In this document: in pieces, positions 1 through 8,237 of the stretch
How the letters are laid out: every line of letters begins with the position of its first letter
Numbering within the stretch: position 1 is the stretch's first letter
From: JAMQPK01 sp963761975
Lineage (GTDB): Bacteria; Acidobacteriota; Vicinamibacteria; Vicinamibacterales; JAMQPK01
NCBI GenBank assembly: GCA_963761975.1
Contig: CAVXIR010000007.1
Span: 744,001 to 808,000, forward strand
Direction: 5' to 3'
Length of the DNA: 64,000 nucleotides
Made by a program: the position numbers and the translations under genes
The notes under the pieces: model-generated
Database searches by the model: none
Told to the model about the DNA's origin: nothing
Seen by the model: only the letters and a program-made list of their open reading frames with translations

Positions 1-202
1 CGTCTTCGACCGGCGGCGTCGCTTCGGCCGCCGCCGTCATGACGGGCGTAGCCGGCGGTCGCGCGGTCTCCGGCGGGGTCGCCTGCTGAGCGCCAAGGGC
101 ATCAGCGGATGCCATGAGCGTGGCTGCGCCCATCATGGCGCCGCTTTGCAGAAACCTGCGCCGTTCAATGGGTGTCGTTTCGGGTAGCTTCGATCGAGCC
201 AC
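1..202 (-). CDS. Tat-exported protein, N-terminal part only
   Basis: The reading frame enters from the window edge and covers about 67 N-terminal residues. An RRRFLQSG motif followed by a hydrophobic, Ala-rich stretch (AMMGAATLMASADALGA) looks like a twin-arginine signal, so a folded periplasmic or extracytoplasmic enzyme is expected. After the signal comes a low-complexity Pro/Ala/Thr linker and then the sequence ends. The GTG start at 202 was chosen because AGAGG lies five bases upstream; a second GTG at 208 is possible. The catalytic domain is outside the window, so no function can be given. The next gene, an alpha/beta hydrolase on the same strand, begins upstream at 1054 and ends 63 bp before this start, so the two may be co-transcribed. 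Confidence 0.6.
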   Translation of the reverse strand, partial: MARSKLPETTPIERRRFLQSGAMMGAATLMASADALGAQQATPPETARPPATPVMTAAAEATPPVED

Positions 203-265
203 GGCCACCTCTATCTTTCGGATGTCAGACGTTTCTGAAGACAGTAAGTGAGGATGGTTCCGCCG

Positions 266-1054
266 TCAATGGGAGTGACGGAGATCCAGAAATGCAGCCA
301 CCGTTGTTTCGACGACCGATCGCTGGTCGACATGTGGCGAGTGCCCGCAGTCCTCGAGGATGAGTGTGTCGACGCGGCCTGCCACGCAGGCCGCGATCGT
401 GTGCACCTGCCGCAGTGTGGCGTACTCATCGTCTGTCCCCTGTATGACCAGCATGGGGCACTGAATGTCCGAAACGTACTCCTCGATATTCCATCCGCGG
501 AACTCGGCACTCAGCCACGTGCCGCTCCAGCGGTCGAAGAGTGAGTCGACGTTGCCACCGTGGTATCGCGCAAGCCGCTCGCGCAGGCTTGTGGACCGGT
601 ACGCGTCAGAGACTTCGGCTATGCGTCGGACCGTGATGTCTTCGACGAAAACGTGAGGGGCTTCGAGCACGAGCGCTGTCGGCGAACCGAGTTGCGCGCC
701 GGCGTAGATCAGCGCGATGGAGGCGCCGTCGCTGTGGCCGAGGAGCACCGGCGCGTGGATTTCGAACACATCGAGCAGCCGCGGCAGGATCTCGAGCGCC
801 TCGTCGTGCATATAGCGCAACGAAGGCCGCGCCCGGGATGCTTCGGAGCCTCCGTGCCCTTGACGGTTGTAGACGAGACCGCCGTACCCGGTGCGCGCAC
901 AGAGCGCGGCGGGAAAGTCGCGCCACTGCGCAATCGATCCGAGTCCTTCGTGAAGGAACACGATCGTGGGAGCATCGCTCGCGCGCGGGCCGTGCCACTG
1001 GTACTGCAGCCGGCTGCCCTTGATGGTGACGAACTGTTGAATCAACTCCGGCAT
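266..1054 (-). CDS. alpha/beta hydrolase
   Basis: This 262-residue protein has the full alpha/beta-hydrolase layout: an oxyanion-loop segment HEGLGS at about 35-40, nucleophile elbow GHSDG at 106-110 (Ser108), an acid near GTDDEY (Asp208 or 209) and the catalytic His in CGHSPH (His238). There is no signal peptide, so it is probably cytosolic. The length and the HEGLGS/GHSDG pattern fit small ester, lactone or C-C-bond hydrolases of the meta-cleavage-product and BchO-like type; the substrate cannot be read from sequence. It is transcribed away from the second hydrolase at 1220, with about 165 bp between the two starts. An esterase role alongside the downstream tannase-like gene is inference. 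Confidence 0.8.
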   Translation of the reverse strand: MPELIQQFVTIKGSRLQYQWHGPRASDAPTIVFLHEGLGSIAQWRDFPAALCARTGYGGLVYNRQGHGGSEASRARPSLRYMHDEALEILPRLLDVFEIHAPVLLGHSDGASIALIYAGAQLGSPTALVLEAPHVFVEDITVRRIAEVSDAYRSTSLRERLARYHGGNVDSLFDRWSGTWLSAEFRGWNIEEYVSDIQCPMLVIQGTDDEYATLRQVHTIAACVAGRVDTLILEDCGHSPHVDQRSVVETTVAAFLDLRHSH

Positions 1055-1219
1055 TCAGGTCACTTTGCGGCCATTTCCGCGCTCGCGCTCACGACACTGG
1101 GCATCGTACGCCGACGTGAGCGCCGCGCGCCCGTCTAAAGATCCCAGAGCCACGAAACTAGTGGCCTGTGCCTGGATTGGTGCTTGCCGGCGCCGGGGTC
1201 CGTGTCCCATAGTGTGTAC

Positions 1220-2182
1220 ATGCAGACGCATCCTCTCGGCCGCCGGGACTTTCTTATCCAAATAGCCGCACTCGGCGCAGCCATGCAGGGGGTTGGTTCC
1301 ACCGCCGATTCTGCGGATGCTGCAGCCCGAGCCGTGGCTGCCTACGATCCCGCCGCCAGGTTGGAGATCACCGTGAGCGAAGTCGAGCTCCGACGCAATC
1401 AGGCCGGACGGATGCTGATGGCCCGAATCTATCGACCAAATGGAGTGGGGCCGTTCCCGACCGTCCTCGACCTGCACGGCGGTGCCTGGAACGCCAAGAA
1501 CCGCCTTGCCGAAGAACCTATGGATCGGGCGGTGGCATCGAGCGGCATCCTCGTGGTCGCGATCGACATGACGCTGGCACCCGAGGCGCCCTACCCGGCG
1601 TGCGTTCAAGACGCCAACTACGCCGTCCGCTGGCTCAAGTCGAAGGCGGCCTCCTGGAACGGCGACCCATCGAAGATCGGCATCTACGGGAGCTCCAGCG
1701 GCGGTCACGTCGCCGAGCTCCTGGCCCTGCGCCCTCGCGATAAGCGTTACAACGCGATTCCCCTGCCCGTTGCGCGAGATGTCGACGCCACCGTGGCATA
1801 CGTCGCGATGCGTTCTCCGATCAGTGATCCGTTTGCGCGCTTCCAGAATGCAGAAAAGCTGAAACGCGACAGCATGGTCGCCAATCACACCACGTTCTTC
1901 AAGCCGTGGGAGACGATCCATGAGGGCAATCCACAGGAAATTCTCGAGCGCCACGAGGCTGTGCCGCGCGTGCCGATGCTGATCATGCAGGGAGCGCTCG
2001 ACGACAACGTGCTCCCGGCTGTGCAGGAAAAGTTCGCGGCAACCTACAATGCCGCCGGCGGCAAATGCCAATATGAGCTCTTCGAGGGCAGTGTGCACGA
2101 GTGGGTGGCTCAACCAGGGCCACAGACAGACCGCGCGCGTGAAATGGTCAAGGCCTTTATCGCACGGCAGGTAAATGTCTAG
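1220..2182 (+). CDS. secreted alpha/beta hydrolase (HSL/acetyl-esterase type)
   Basis: The 320-residue protein carries the hormone-sensitive-lipase-type oxyanion motif HGGAW (86-90), nucleophile motif GSSSGG (157-162, Ser159), an acid in GALDDNV (Asp261/262) and His293 in GSVHEW. The start at 1220 gives GRRDFLIQIAALGAAMQG at the N-terminus, a Tat-like signal, so export is likely. No strong ribosome binding site precedes it, and an in-frame start at 1184 is possible. It should hydrolyse short acyl esters or a similar bond; the substrate is unknown. Its stop is followed directly by a pair of hairpins (2182-2245) and then the tannase-family gene. Confidence 0.8.
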   Translation: MQTHPLGRRDFLIQIAALGAAMQGVGSTADSADAAARAVAAYDPAARLEITVSEVELRRNQAGRMLMARIYRPNGVGPFPTVLDLHGGAWNAKNRLAEEPMDRAVASSGILVVAIDMTLAPEAPYPACVQDANYAVRWLKSKAASWNGDPSKIGIYGSSSGGHVAELLALRPRDKRYNAIPLPVARDVDATVAYVAMRSPISDPFARFQNAEKLKRDSMVANHTTFFKPWETIHEGNPQEILERHEAVPRVPMLIMQGALDDNVLPAVQEKFAATYNAAGGKCQYELFEGSVHEWVAQPGPQTDRAREMVKAFIARQVNV

Positions 2183-2245
2183 GCGGGTCCTAAGAGCAGG
2201 AGCCGCCCTACGTACGTAGGCCGGGTCTTGCTGTTTAGACCCGGC
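2182..2245. repeat. double palindromic REP-like element
   Basis: Two hairpins sit between genes. The first has arms 2182-2191 and 2198-2207 (nine of ten pairs); the second has perfect arms GCCGGGTCT (2220-2228) and AGACCCGGC (2237-2245), preceded by CGTACGTAGG. The second hairpin shares arm sequence and flank with elements at 6741-6766 and 6791-6815, so it is a dispersed repeat and not only a local terminator. It could still act in mRNA stability or transcription termination. No REP-associated transposase is present in the window. Confidence 0.7.
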
Positions 2246-2261
2246 GTCCGGAGAAGATGCC

Positions 2262-3785
2262 ATGAAGTTGGTGACGATCGCGCTGTCGGTAGTCTGCGTG
2301 GCCCTCTGGGTTTCGATCGAGCCGTTGACGGCCGCCGGCTCGTGCGAGAGCCTGTCGACGCTGAAGCTGCCCGACACGACAATCACGATGGCGCAGTCGG
2401 TCGCCGCTGGCGGATTCTCGCCGCCGGCAGCCGGAGGTGGCGGAGAGGCATTCAAAACGCTGCCCGCTTTCTGCCGCGTGGCCGCAACGATCAAACCGAC
2501 ATCCGATTCCGACATCAAAGTTGAAGTGTGGCTTCCCGCATCCGGCTGGAACGGGAAGTACCAGGCGGTTGGCAATGGCGGGTGGGCCGGTTCAATCGGC
2601 TATGCAGCGATGGCTCGCGCACTACGCGACGGATACGCGACCAGTTCCACCGACACAGGACACACGGGCGGGTCAGCGAGCTTTGCCCTTGGCCATCCCG
2701 AGAAACTGATCGACTACGCCTATCGGTCGGTGCACGAGATGACCGTGAAGAGCAAGGCGCTCGTCAACACCTTCTATGGCGCGGATACGAAGCGGTCGTA
2801 TTTCAACGGCTGCTCAACCGGCGGTCGGCAGGCTCTCGTCGCGGCCCAGCGATTCCCGAACGACTTCGACGGCATAGTTGCCGGTGCCGCCGCCAATCCG
2901 AAGACCCACCTCGACGCGTGGCGCGTCTGGATGACGCAGGCGATGTTGAAGGATCGAGCAAGCTTCATCCCGCCGGAAAAGCATCGAGTCATTCATCAAG
3001 CGGTGCTCAAAGCCTGCGACAAGATCGATGGTGTTGAGGATGGCCTCATCGAGAATCCAACGCGCTGCCGCTTCGATCCGGCCATCCTCATGTGCCGTGG
3101 CGCCGACGGTCCGAATTGTCTGACCGCTGCGCAGCTCGAAGCCGCGAAGGTCGTCATGAGCCCGGTGAAGAATCGTCGCACTGGCAAGCTGATCTTCCCT
3201 GGCTTCGAACCGGGCACCGAGCTCGGGTGGACGCGTATGCTCAGTGGTCCCGACCCGTACGTGAATGCGCTGGAATCGTTCAAGTACGTCATCTTCAAGG
3301 ATCCGAATTGGAACTGGCGGACGTTCGATCTCGAGCGGGATCTCGACATTGCCGAAAAGGCCGGTCATGGCACGCTGTCGGCCGTCGATCCGAACCTGAC
3401 GGCATTTACCGAGCATGGCGGCAAGCTCCTCATGTATCACGGCTGGAGCGATCCGAGCATCGCGCCGCAGGCGAGCGTCAACTTCTACACGAGTGCACTC
3501 CGTGCAACAAAAGCTCCTGCCGGCGGGTCAACCTGGGTGCGTCTTTATATGGTGCCGGGGATGGGTCATTGTGGCGGTGGCGAAGGGCCGGACACGTTCG
3601 ACATGATGAGCGCGCTCAATTCCTGGGTCGAGAACGCACAGCTGCCGCAGCGGATCGAAGCGTCGAAGGTCACCGCGGGAAAAGTGACTCGGACGCGTCC
3701 ACTCTGTCCCTATCCGCAGGTCGCACGCTATAAGGGCACAGGGAGCATCGACGAAGCGGCGAACTTCGCATGCGTCGCGCCCTGA
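2262..3785 (+). CDS. tannase / feruloyl esterase family protein
   Basis: The 507-residue protein begins with a clear Sec signal peptide (hydrophobic segment, cleavage near Ala24-Ala25) and carries the tannase-family nucleophile motif NGCSTGGRQ at 182-190 with Ser185. The family hydrolyses galloyl, feruloyl or related aromatic esters and is normally about 500-550 residues, so this is full length. The C-terminal half holds HGWSD near 400 and PGMGHCGGG near 430, which match the acid and histidine regions of the family. GGAGAAG lies seven bases before the ATG. It is eight bases ahead of the transporter gene, which suggests one transcript for ester cleavage followed by uptake of the released acid. 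The substrate is not determined. Confidence 0.85.
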   Translation: MKLVTIALSVVCVALWVSIEPLTAAGSCESLSTLKLPDTTITMAQSVAAGGFSPPAAGGGGEAFKTLPAFCRVAATIKPTSDSDIKVEVWLPASGWNGKYQAVGNGGWAGSIGYAAMARALRDGYATSSTDTGHTGGSASFALGHPEKLIDYAYRSVHEMTVKSKALVNTFYGADTKRSYFNGCSTGGRQALVAAQRFPNDFDGIVAGAAANPKTHLDAWRVWMTQAMLKDRASFIPPEKHRVIHQAVLKACDKIDGVEDGLIENPTRCRFDPAILMCRGADGPNCLTAAQLEAAKVVMSPVKNRRTGKLIFPGFEPGTELGWTRMLSGPDPYVNALESFKYVIFKDPNWNWRTFDLERDLDIAEKAGHGTLSAVDPNLTAFTEHGGKLLMYHGWSDPSIAPQASVNFYTSALRATKAPAGGSTWVRLYMVPGMGHCGGGEGPDTFDMMSALNSWVENAQLPQRIEASKVTAGKVTRTRPLCPYPQVARYKGTGSIDEAANFACVAP

Positions 3786-3792
3786 TCTAGTC

Positions 3793-5217
3793 TTGGCCTT
3801 TGGTCCTCGGTCCGGACGCTGGTTCTCGATTGTCGCGCTGAGCCTCAGCACTGTCGCGACGCCTGTTGCTGCACAGCCCGCCTACCAGCACCTCCGGATC
3901 ATCGCGCCCGCGGCCCCGGGCGGAGGATGGGATCAAACCGCACGCGTCATGCAGCAGGTACTGCAGCGCGCCAGTATCGTTCACACCTCATCGGTTGAAA
4001 ACATTCCCGGCGCGGCCGGCACGATCGGGCTCGCGCGGTTCATCGGTGCCGAGCGTGGGAACGGCGACGTCGTGATGGTTTCGGGTCTGATTATGCTCGG
4101 CGCCATCGTCACGCACGCGTCACCGGTGACGCTCCGCGAGGTGACGCCCATTGCGAGGGTGACAGGCGAATACGAAGTCATCGTGGTCCCTACGGCGTCA
4201 CCGTTCCGATCGCTCGACGATCTCGTCCGAGCGTTCCGGGAACGGCCCGAGTCGATTTCGTGGGGAGGCGGATCGGCCGGCGGGACCGATCAGATGCTGG
4301 CCGGACTCGTGGCCGATGCTGTTGGCGTGTCGCCACGACGTGTGAACTACATCGCGTTCTCTGGCGGAGGCGAATCGATGTCTGCGATTCTTGGCGGGCA
4401 GGTGTCGGCGGGCATCAACGGCCTGGCAGAGTTCGCTCCGCAGATCGACGCGGGCACCGTGCGCGCGCTAGGCATCTCGAGCGCCGAGCGGTTGCCCGGC
4501 GTTCCGATCCCGACTTTCCGCGAGCAGGGTGTCGACGTTGAGCTCGAGAACTGGCGCTCGCTGGTTGCGCCGCCCGGCATCAACGCTGTCGATCGGGAGC
4601 GTCTCGAGAGAGCCGTCGAGACCATGGTGCGGTCGGCCGAATGGCGTCAAGAGCTCGAGCGCCATCACTGGATCGATCGCTATCTGGCTGGCGGCGAGTT
4701 CACCCGATTCGCTCAATCCGAAGACACGCGCGTGCGCGCGATCCTGACCAAGCTCGGATTGGGAACAGGAGAAACGGCATCACGCACCGCCGGTGTGTAT
4801 CCCTTGCTCGTGCTCGTCGGTCTCGTGTTCTGGATCGGCGCAGCGGTGTTCGAGACTGTTCGCGCGCGTGCGGCTTCGCCGAGGAGCCGCGACGCCGGAC
4901 GATCGACGATGGACGCCGGACGATCGACGATGGACGATGGACGATCGACGATGGACGATGGACGATGGACGATCGACGATGGACGACGCGTCGCGCTGAT
5001 TGCAGCGGGGATGGCCATCGACCTGGTGCTGATGGAGCAGGCAGGATTTGTGCTGGCGTCAACAGCTCTCTTTTGGCTGACGGCTCGGGCTTTCGACCGT
5101 CAGCACGCTGGACGCGATGCGCTGTTCGCGCTCGCTGTCTCGACCTGCGCGTACTTGCTGTTCGTTCGCGTGCTCAATGTGACGTTGCCTGCAGGCGTCA
5201 TCGGGCGCTGGTTGTAG
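3793..5217 (+). CDS. TctC-TctB fusion of a tripartite tricarboxylate transporter
   Basis: Residues 1 to about 320 are a TctC/Bug-type solute-binding protein: signal peptide ending near AAQ, then a RIIAPAAPGGGWD segment and the NIPGAAGTIG motif. Residues about 335-474 look like TctB: a first membrane helix at about 335-355, then, after a linker, two or three more hydrophobic segments. The normally separate periplasmic and small-membrane subunits are therefore one chain. The linker (about 367-400) is encoded by a tandem DNA repeat (4891-4987) giving repeated D-G-R-S-T-M-D units. The start is a TTG eight bases after the tannase stop, with no clear ribosome binding site, so translation may be coupled. 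The transported acid is unknown. Confidence 0.8.
   Translation: MAFGPRSGRWFSIVALSLSTVATPVAAQPAYQHLRIIAPAAPGGGWDQTARVMQQVLQRASIVHTSSVENIPGAAGTIGLARFIGAERGNGDVVMVSGLIMLGAIVTHASPVTLREVTPIARVTGEYEVIVVPTASPFRSLDDLVRAFRERPESISWGGGSAGGTDQMLAGLVADAVGVSPRRVNYIAFSGGGESMSAILGGQVSAGINGLAEFAPQIDAGTVRALGISSAERLPGVPIPTFREQGVDVELENWRSLVAPPGINAVDRERLERAVETMVRSAEWRQELERHHWIDRYLAGGEFTRFAQSEDTRVRAILTKLGLGTGETASRTAGVYPLLVLVGLVFWIGAAVFETVRARAASPRSRDAGRSTMDAGRSTMDDGRSTMDDGRWTIDDGRRVALIAAGMAIDLVLMEQAGFVLASTALFWLTARAFDRQHAGRDALFALAVSTCAYLLFVRVLNVTLPAGVIGRWL
4891..4987 (+). repeat. in-frame GATGGAC/GATCGAC tandem repeat
   Basis: About 97 bp made of units of 7 and 14 bp (GATGGAC, GATCGAC, with two GACGCCGGAC variants at the left end). 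The repeat lies wholly inside the TctC-TctB fusion gene and keeps the frame open, adding about 30 hydrophilic residues between the first and second membrane helices of the TctB part. A related repeat lies at 22543-22615 at the end of another gene. Its presence in two unrelated genes marks it as a dispersed or expanding element. Confidence 0.85.
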
Positions 5218-5220
5218 GTA

Positions 5221-6714
5221 GTGGATACATTGCATGCGCTCGGCCAAGGGTTTGCGAGCGCGCTCACACTGCCGCACCTCGCGTGGGCGTTGGCGGGCGT
5301 CACGCTTGGCACGGCGGTTGGCGTGCTCCCGGGCATTGGCCCTGCCTTGACCGTCGCACTATTGCTTCCGGCGACGTTCACACTCGAACCCACGAGCGCG
5401 TTCATCATGTTTGCCGGCATCTACTACGGGGCGATGTACGGTGGGTCCACGACCAGCATCCTGCTGAATACCCCGGGCGAGACGGCGTCGATCGTCACTG
5501 CCATCGACGGCCACATGATGGCGCGCCAGGGCCGCGGGGCGGCGGCGCTGACGACCGCGGCCATCGGATCGTTTATCGGGGGCACGATCGCCACTCTCGC
5601 GCTGGCATTCTTTGCACCGCCCCTGGCGTCGTTCGCGCTTCGCTTCGGGCCCGCGGAGTACTTCGCGCTGACGGTCGTCGCGTTCACGACCGTGTCGGTG
5701 CTGCTCGGCTCGTCCATTGCCCGAGGGCTCTTCAGCCTCTTCCTGGGCCTGGCGCTGGGATTGGTTGGCATCGACCAATTGACCGGCGAGGCGCGCTTGT
5801 CGTTCGGCATCTCGCAACTGCTCGATGGCATCGACGTCGTGATCTTCGTGATCGGGCTGTTCGCAGTGGGGGAGACCCTCTTCCAGGCCTGGCGTCACGG
5901 CCGCGAGAAGATGGAGGTCGTGACGCTGCACGACTTCACGGGCATGAGCCGCGACGACTGGAAGCGATCGTGGAAGCCCTGGCTGCGTGGAACGGCCATC
6001 GGCTTTCCATTGGGGGTGCTGCCGTGCGGCGGCTCGGTGATTCCGACGTTCCTTTCTTACATGGTCGAGAAGCGTCTCAGTCACGAGCCAGAACGATTCG
6101 GGCACGGCGCCATCGAGGGTGTTGCAGGCCCCGAGGCTGCCAACAACGCGTCGGCCGCAGGTGTACTGGTACCGCTGCTTACGCTTGGTCTTCCCTCGTC
6201 TGCGACGGCGGCGATCATGCTCGCCGCGTTTCAGCAGTACGGCCTTCAGCCGGGTCCGTTGCTGTTTGCCTCGCGGCCCGACCTCGTCTGGACGCTGGTT
6301 GCCAGCCTGTTCATCGGCAACGTGATGCTGCTGGTCCTGAACCTGCCGCTTGCCGGTGTGTGGGCGCGAGTCATGCTGGTGCCCAGGCGGTTGCTCTTCG
6401 GCGTCATCATCGTGCTGGCGTCGCTCGGTGCGTACAGCCTCAACCGGTCGGTGCTCGATCTGGCCGTGTTGTACGCGATCGGTATCTTTGGTGCTGCGAT
6501 GCGCGCGAATGATGTGCCGATGGCGCCGGCAGTGATCGGTCTGATTCTCGGACCGATGTCAGAGCAGCAGTTCCGCCGAGCCGTGTCGATCAGCGAAGGC
6601 GATCTCTCGGTCTTCGTCAGGCGGCCGATCAGCGCCGTTCTGCTGGTTGTAGCGGTCGCCGTGCTTGCGGCGCCTCGCATACTCGCACGGTGGATGCTGC
6701 CGCGGAGTACGTAG
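5221..6714 (+). CDS. TctA-type large permease subunit
   Basis: The 497-residue hydrophobic protein has the TctA signatures GVLPGIGPALTVALLLP near 40-55 and AGIYYGAMYGGSTTSILLNTPG near 65-85, followed by a second conserved membrane half with LPCGGSVIPTF and GPEAANNASAAG. The length matches TctA (about 500 residues, roughly a dozen membrane segments). TctA forms the channel of tripartite tricarboxylate transporters, which are driven by ion gradients. The GTG start lies three bases after the stop of the TctC-TctB fusion, so the two are certainly co-transcribed and between them supply all three subunits. Confidence 0.9.
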   Translation: MDTLHALGQGFASALTLPHLAWALAGVTLGTAVGVLPGIGPALTVALLLPATFTLEPTSAFIMFAGIYYGAMYGGSTTSILLNTPGETASIVTAIDGHMMARQGRGAAALTTAAIGSFIGGTIATLALAFFAPPLASFALRFGPAEYFALTVVAFTTVSVLLGSSIARGLFSLFLGLALGLVGIDQLTGEARLSFGISQLLDGIDVVIFVIGLFAVGETLFQAWRHGREKMEVVTLHDFTGMSRDDWKRSWKPWLRGTAIGFPLGVLPCGGSVIPTFLSYMVEKRLSHEPERFGHGAIEGVAGPEAANNASAAGVLVPLLTLGLPSSATAAIMLAAFQQYGLQPGPLLFASRPDLVWTLVASLFIGNVMLLVLNLPLAGVWARVMLVPRRLLFGVIIVLASLGAYSLNRSVLDLAVLYAIGIFGAAMRANDVPMAPAVIGLILGPMSEQQFRRAVSISEGDLSVFVRRPISAVLLVVAVAVLAAPRILARWMLPRST

Positions 6715-6815
6715 GGCGGGTTTTGCCTTCTCGTACGTAGGGCGGGTCTTGCTTTATAGACCCGCCAATACATGACCCTGCGTGGTGATTGCCGGGTCTG
6801 GAGAACAGACCCGGC
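6709..6815. repeat. cluster of GGGTCT palindromic repeats
   Basis: Two complete hairpins lie here: GGCGGGTCT/AGACCCGCC (6741-6749 and 6758-6766) and GCCGGGTCT/AGACCCGGC (6791-6799 and 6807-6815). A partial copy with the same TACGTAGGGCGGG lead sits at 6709-6724. They share arm sequence with the element at 2220-2245. The cluster falls in the gap after TctA, and the last hairpin overlaps the longest possible reading frame of the next gene, which argues for a later start there. Confidence 0.75.
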
Positions 6816-6830
6816 CTACAATTGGCGTCC

Positions 6831-8237
6831 GTGCTTTCCATTGACGACGAGCAGGACGCGTACGACGTGGCGGTGCTCGGCGGCGGCAACGCGGGCCTGA
6901 GCGCCGCGCTGACCGCGCGCGAAGCTGGCGCCCGCGTCATTGTGGTCGAGAGCGCGCCCCGCCACTTTCGCGGCGGAAACAGTCGCCACACGCGCAACCT
7001 CCGGTGCATGCACACCGGGCACAGCCCACTGCTGGCCGACTTGTACCCCGAAGACGAATTTGTCTCCGACCTGCTTCGGGTCAGCGGGCCCGAGACCGAC
7101 GAAACGCTTGCTCGTATCGTCGTGCGCGGATCGGCAGGCTGTCCCGAGTGGATGCGGCGATTCGGTGTCCGCTTTCAATCGCCCCTGCGGGGCACGCTGC
7201 ATTTGGCTCGCACGAACGCGTTTTTTCTGGGCGGCGGCAAGGCGCTCTTGAACAGCTACTACGCAGCCGCGGAGCGTCTCGGGATTCGAGTCATGTACGA
7301 CGCCGAGGTTGTGGCCCTCGAACTCGTCGACAGGCAGTTCCGTGCCGCGATCGTGCGGACCCGCGGCCGCGATCGGACGATCCGCGCCAGGGCCGCTGTG
7401 ATCGCAACGGGCGGGTTCGAGTCGAATCTCGACTGGCTGCGCGAGATCTGGGGCGACGCGGCGGCCAACTTCATCATCCGTGGAACCCCGTACAACAAGG
7501 GTACGCTTCTCAGGCTGATGCTCGACGCCGGCGCGCAGCCGGTCGGCGACGCGCGCGAGTGTCATGCCGTTGCCGTCGATGCACGAGCGCCGAAGTTCGA
7601 CGGCGGCATCGTAACCCGGCTCGACTGCCTGTCGCTCGGCATCGTCGTCAACAAACACGCCGAACGATTCTCAGACGAAGGCGAAGATTTCTGGCCGAAG
7701 CGCTACGCCATCTGGGGAATGCTCGTGGCCCGGCAGCCGGACCAGATGGCGTTTTCGATTGTTGATGCCAAGGCGGTGGGCCAATTCATGCCGTCGGTGT
7801 TTCCACCGAAAGCGGCGAGCTCCATCAGAGAGCTTGCGACGCAGCTGAACCTGCCGTCCGAGAAACTGGAGGCGACCGTGGACGCCTTTAATCGCGCGGT
7901 GCGTCCCGGATCGTTCAATCACGCCATTCTCGACGACTGCCGGACCGTTGGCGCGAAGCCCGAGAAGACCCATTGGGCGCAGCGCATCGACACGCCTCCG
8001 TACTGGGGGTACCCGCTCCGGCCCGGGATCACGTTTACCTATCTTGGTTTGAAGGTGAACGAGCGTGCGCAGGTGCTGATGACCGGAGGAGAACCCGCGC
8101 CGAACATCTGCGCGGCTGGAGAAATCATGGCGGGGAACGTCCTTCGGAAGGGGTACATCGCCGGCGTCGGCATGACTATCGGCACCGTGTTCGGCCGTAT
8201 CGCCGGTGAGGAGGCCGCGCGGCATGCCGCACGCTGA
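6831..8237 (+). CDS. tcuA: FAD-dependent tricarballylate dehydrogenase-like protein (TcuA type)
   Basis: The protein (468 residues from the GTG at 6831) opens with a Rossmann FAD-binding motif GGGNAG at 17-22 and follows the FAD_binding_2/fumarate-reductase pattern: ARAAVIATGGFE, GIVVNKHAERFSDEGED, and a C-terminal NICAAGEIMAGN block. These match TcuA, which oxidises tricarballylate to cis-aconitate and passes electrons to TcuB. An upstream TTG at 6789 would put 14 codons inside a palindromic repeat, so 6831 is preferred; no good ribosome binding site marks either. It overlaps tcuB by 14 bp and follows the TctCBA transporter, a sensible uptake-plus-oxidation arrangement. The true substrate may differ from tricarballylate. 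Confidence 0.8.
   Translation: MLSIDDEQDAYDVAVLGGGNAGLSAALTAREAGARVIVVESAPRHFRGGNSRHTRNLRCMHTGHSPLLADLYPEDEFVSDLLRVSGPETDETLARIVVRGSAGCPEWMRRFGVRFQSPLRGTLHLARTNAFFLGGGKALLNSYYAAAERLGIRVMYDAEVVALELVDRQFRAAIVRTRGRDRTIRARAAVIATGGFESNLDWLREIWGDAAANFIIRGTPYNKGTLLRLMLDAGAQPVGDARECHAVAVDARAPKFDGGIVTRLDCLSLGIVVNKHAERFSDEGEDFWPKRYAIWGMLVARQPDQMAFSIVDAKAVGQFMPSVFPPKAASSIRELATQLNLPSEKLEATVDAFNRAVRPGSFNHAILDDCRTVGAKPEKTHWAQRIDTPPYWGYPLRPGITFTYLGLKVNERAQVLMTGGEPAPNICAAGEIMAGNVLRKGYIAGVGMTIGTVFGRIAGEEAARHAAR

Noticed and set aside
1055..2575. A 506-codon minus-strand frame
   Set aside because: It is antisense to the alpha/beta hydrolase and tannase genes, which carry catalytic motifs; its own sequence has no recognisable domain.
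4891..4987. CRISPR array
   Set aside because: The repeats are tandem with no unique spacers, and no cas genes are present. The same holds for 22543-22615.
4641..6512. A long plus-strand frame of 623 codons over the TctC-TctB and TctA genes
   Set aside because: It reads across the end of one gene and most of the next in another frame, has Arg-rich shadow composition, and the genes below it have clear family motifs.
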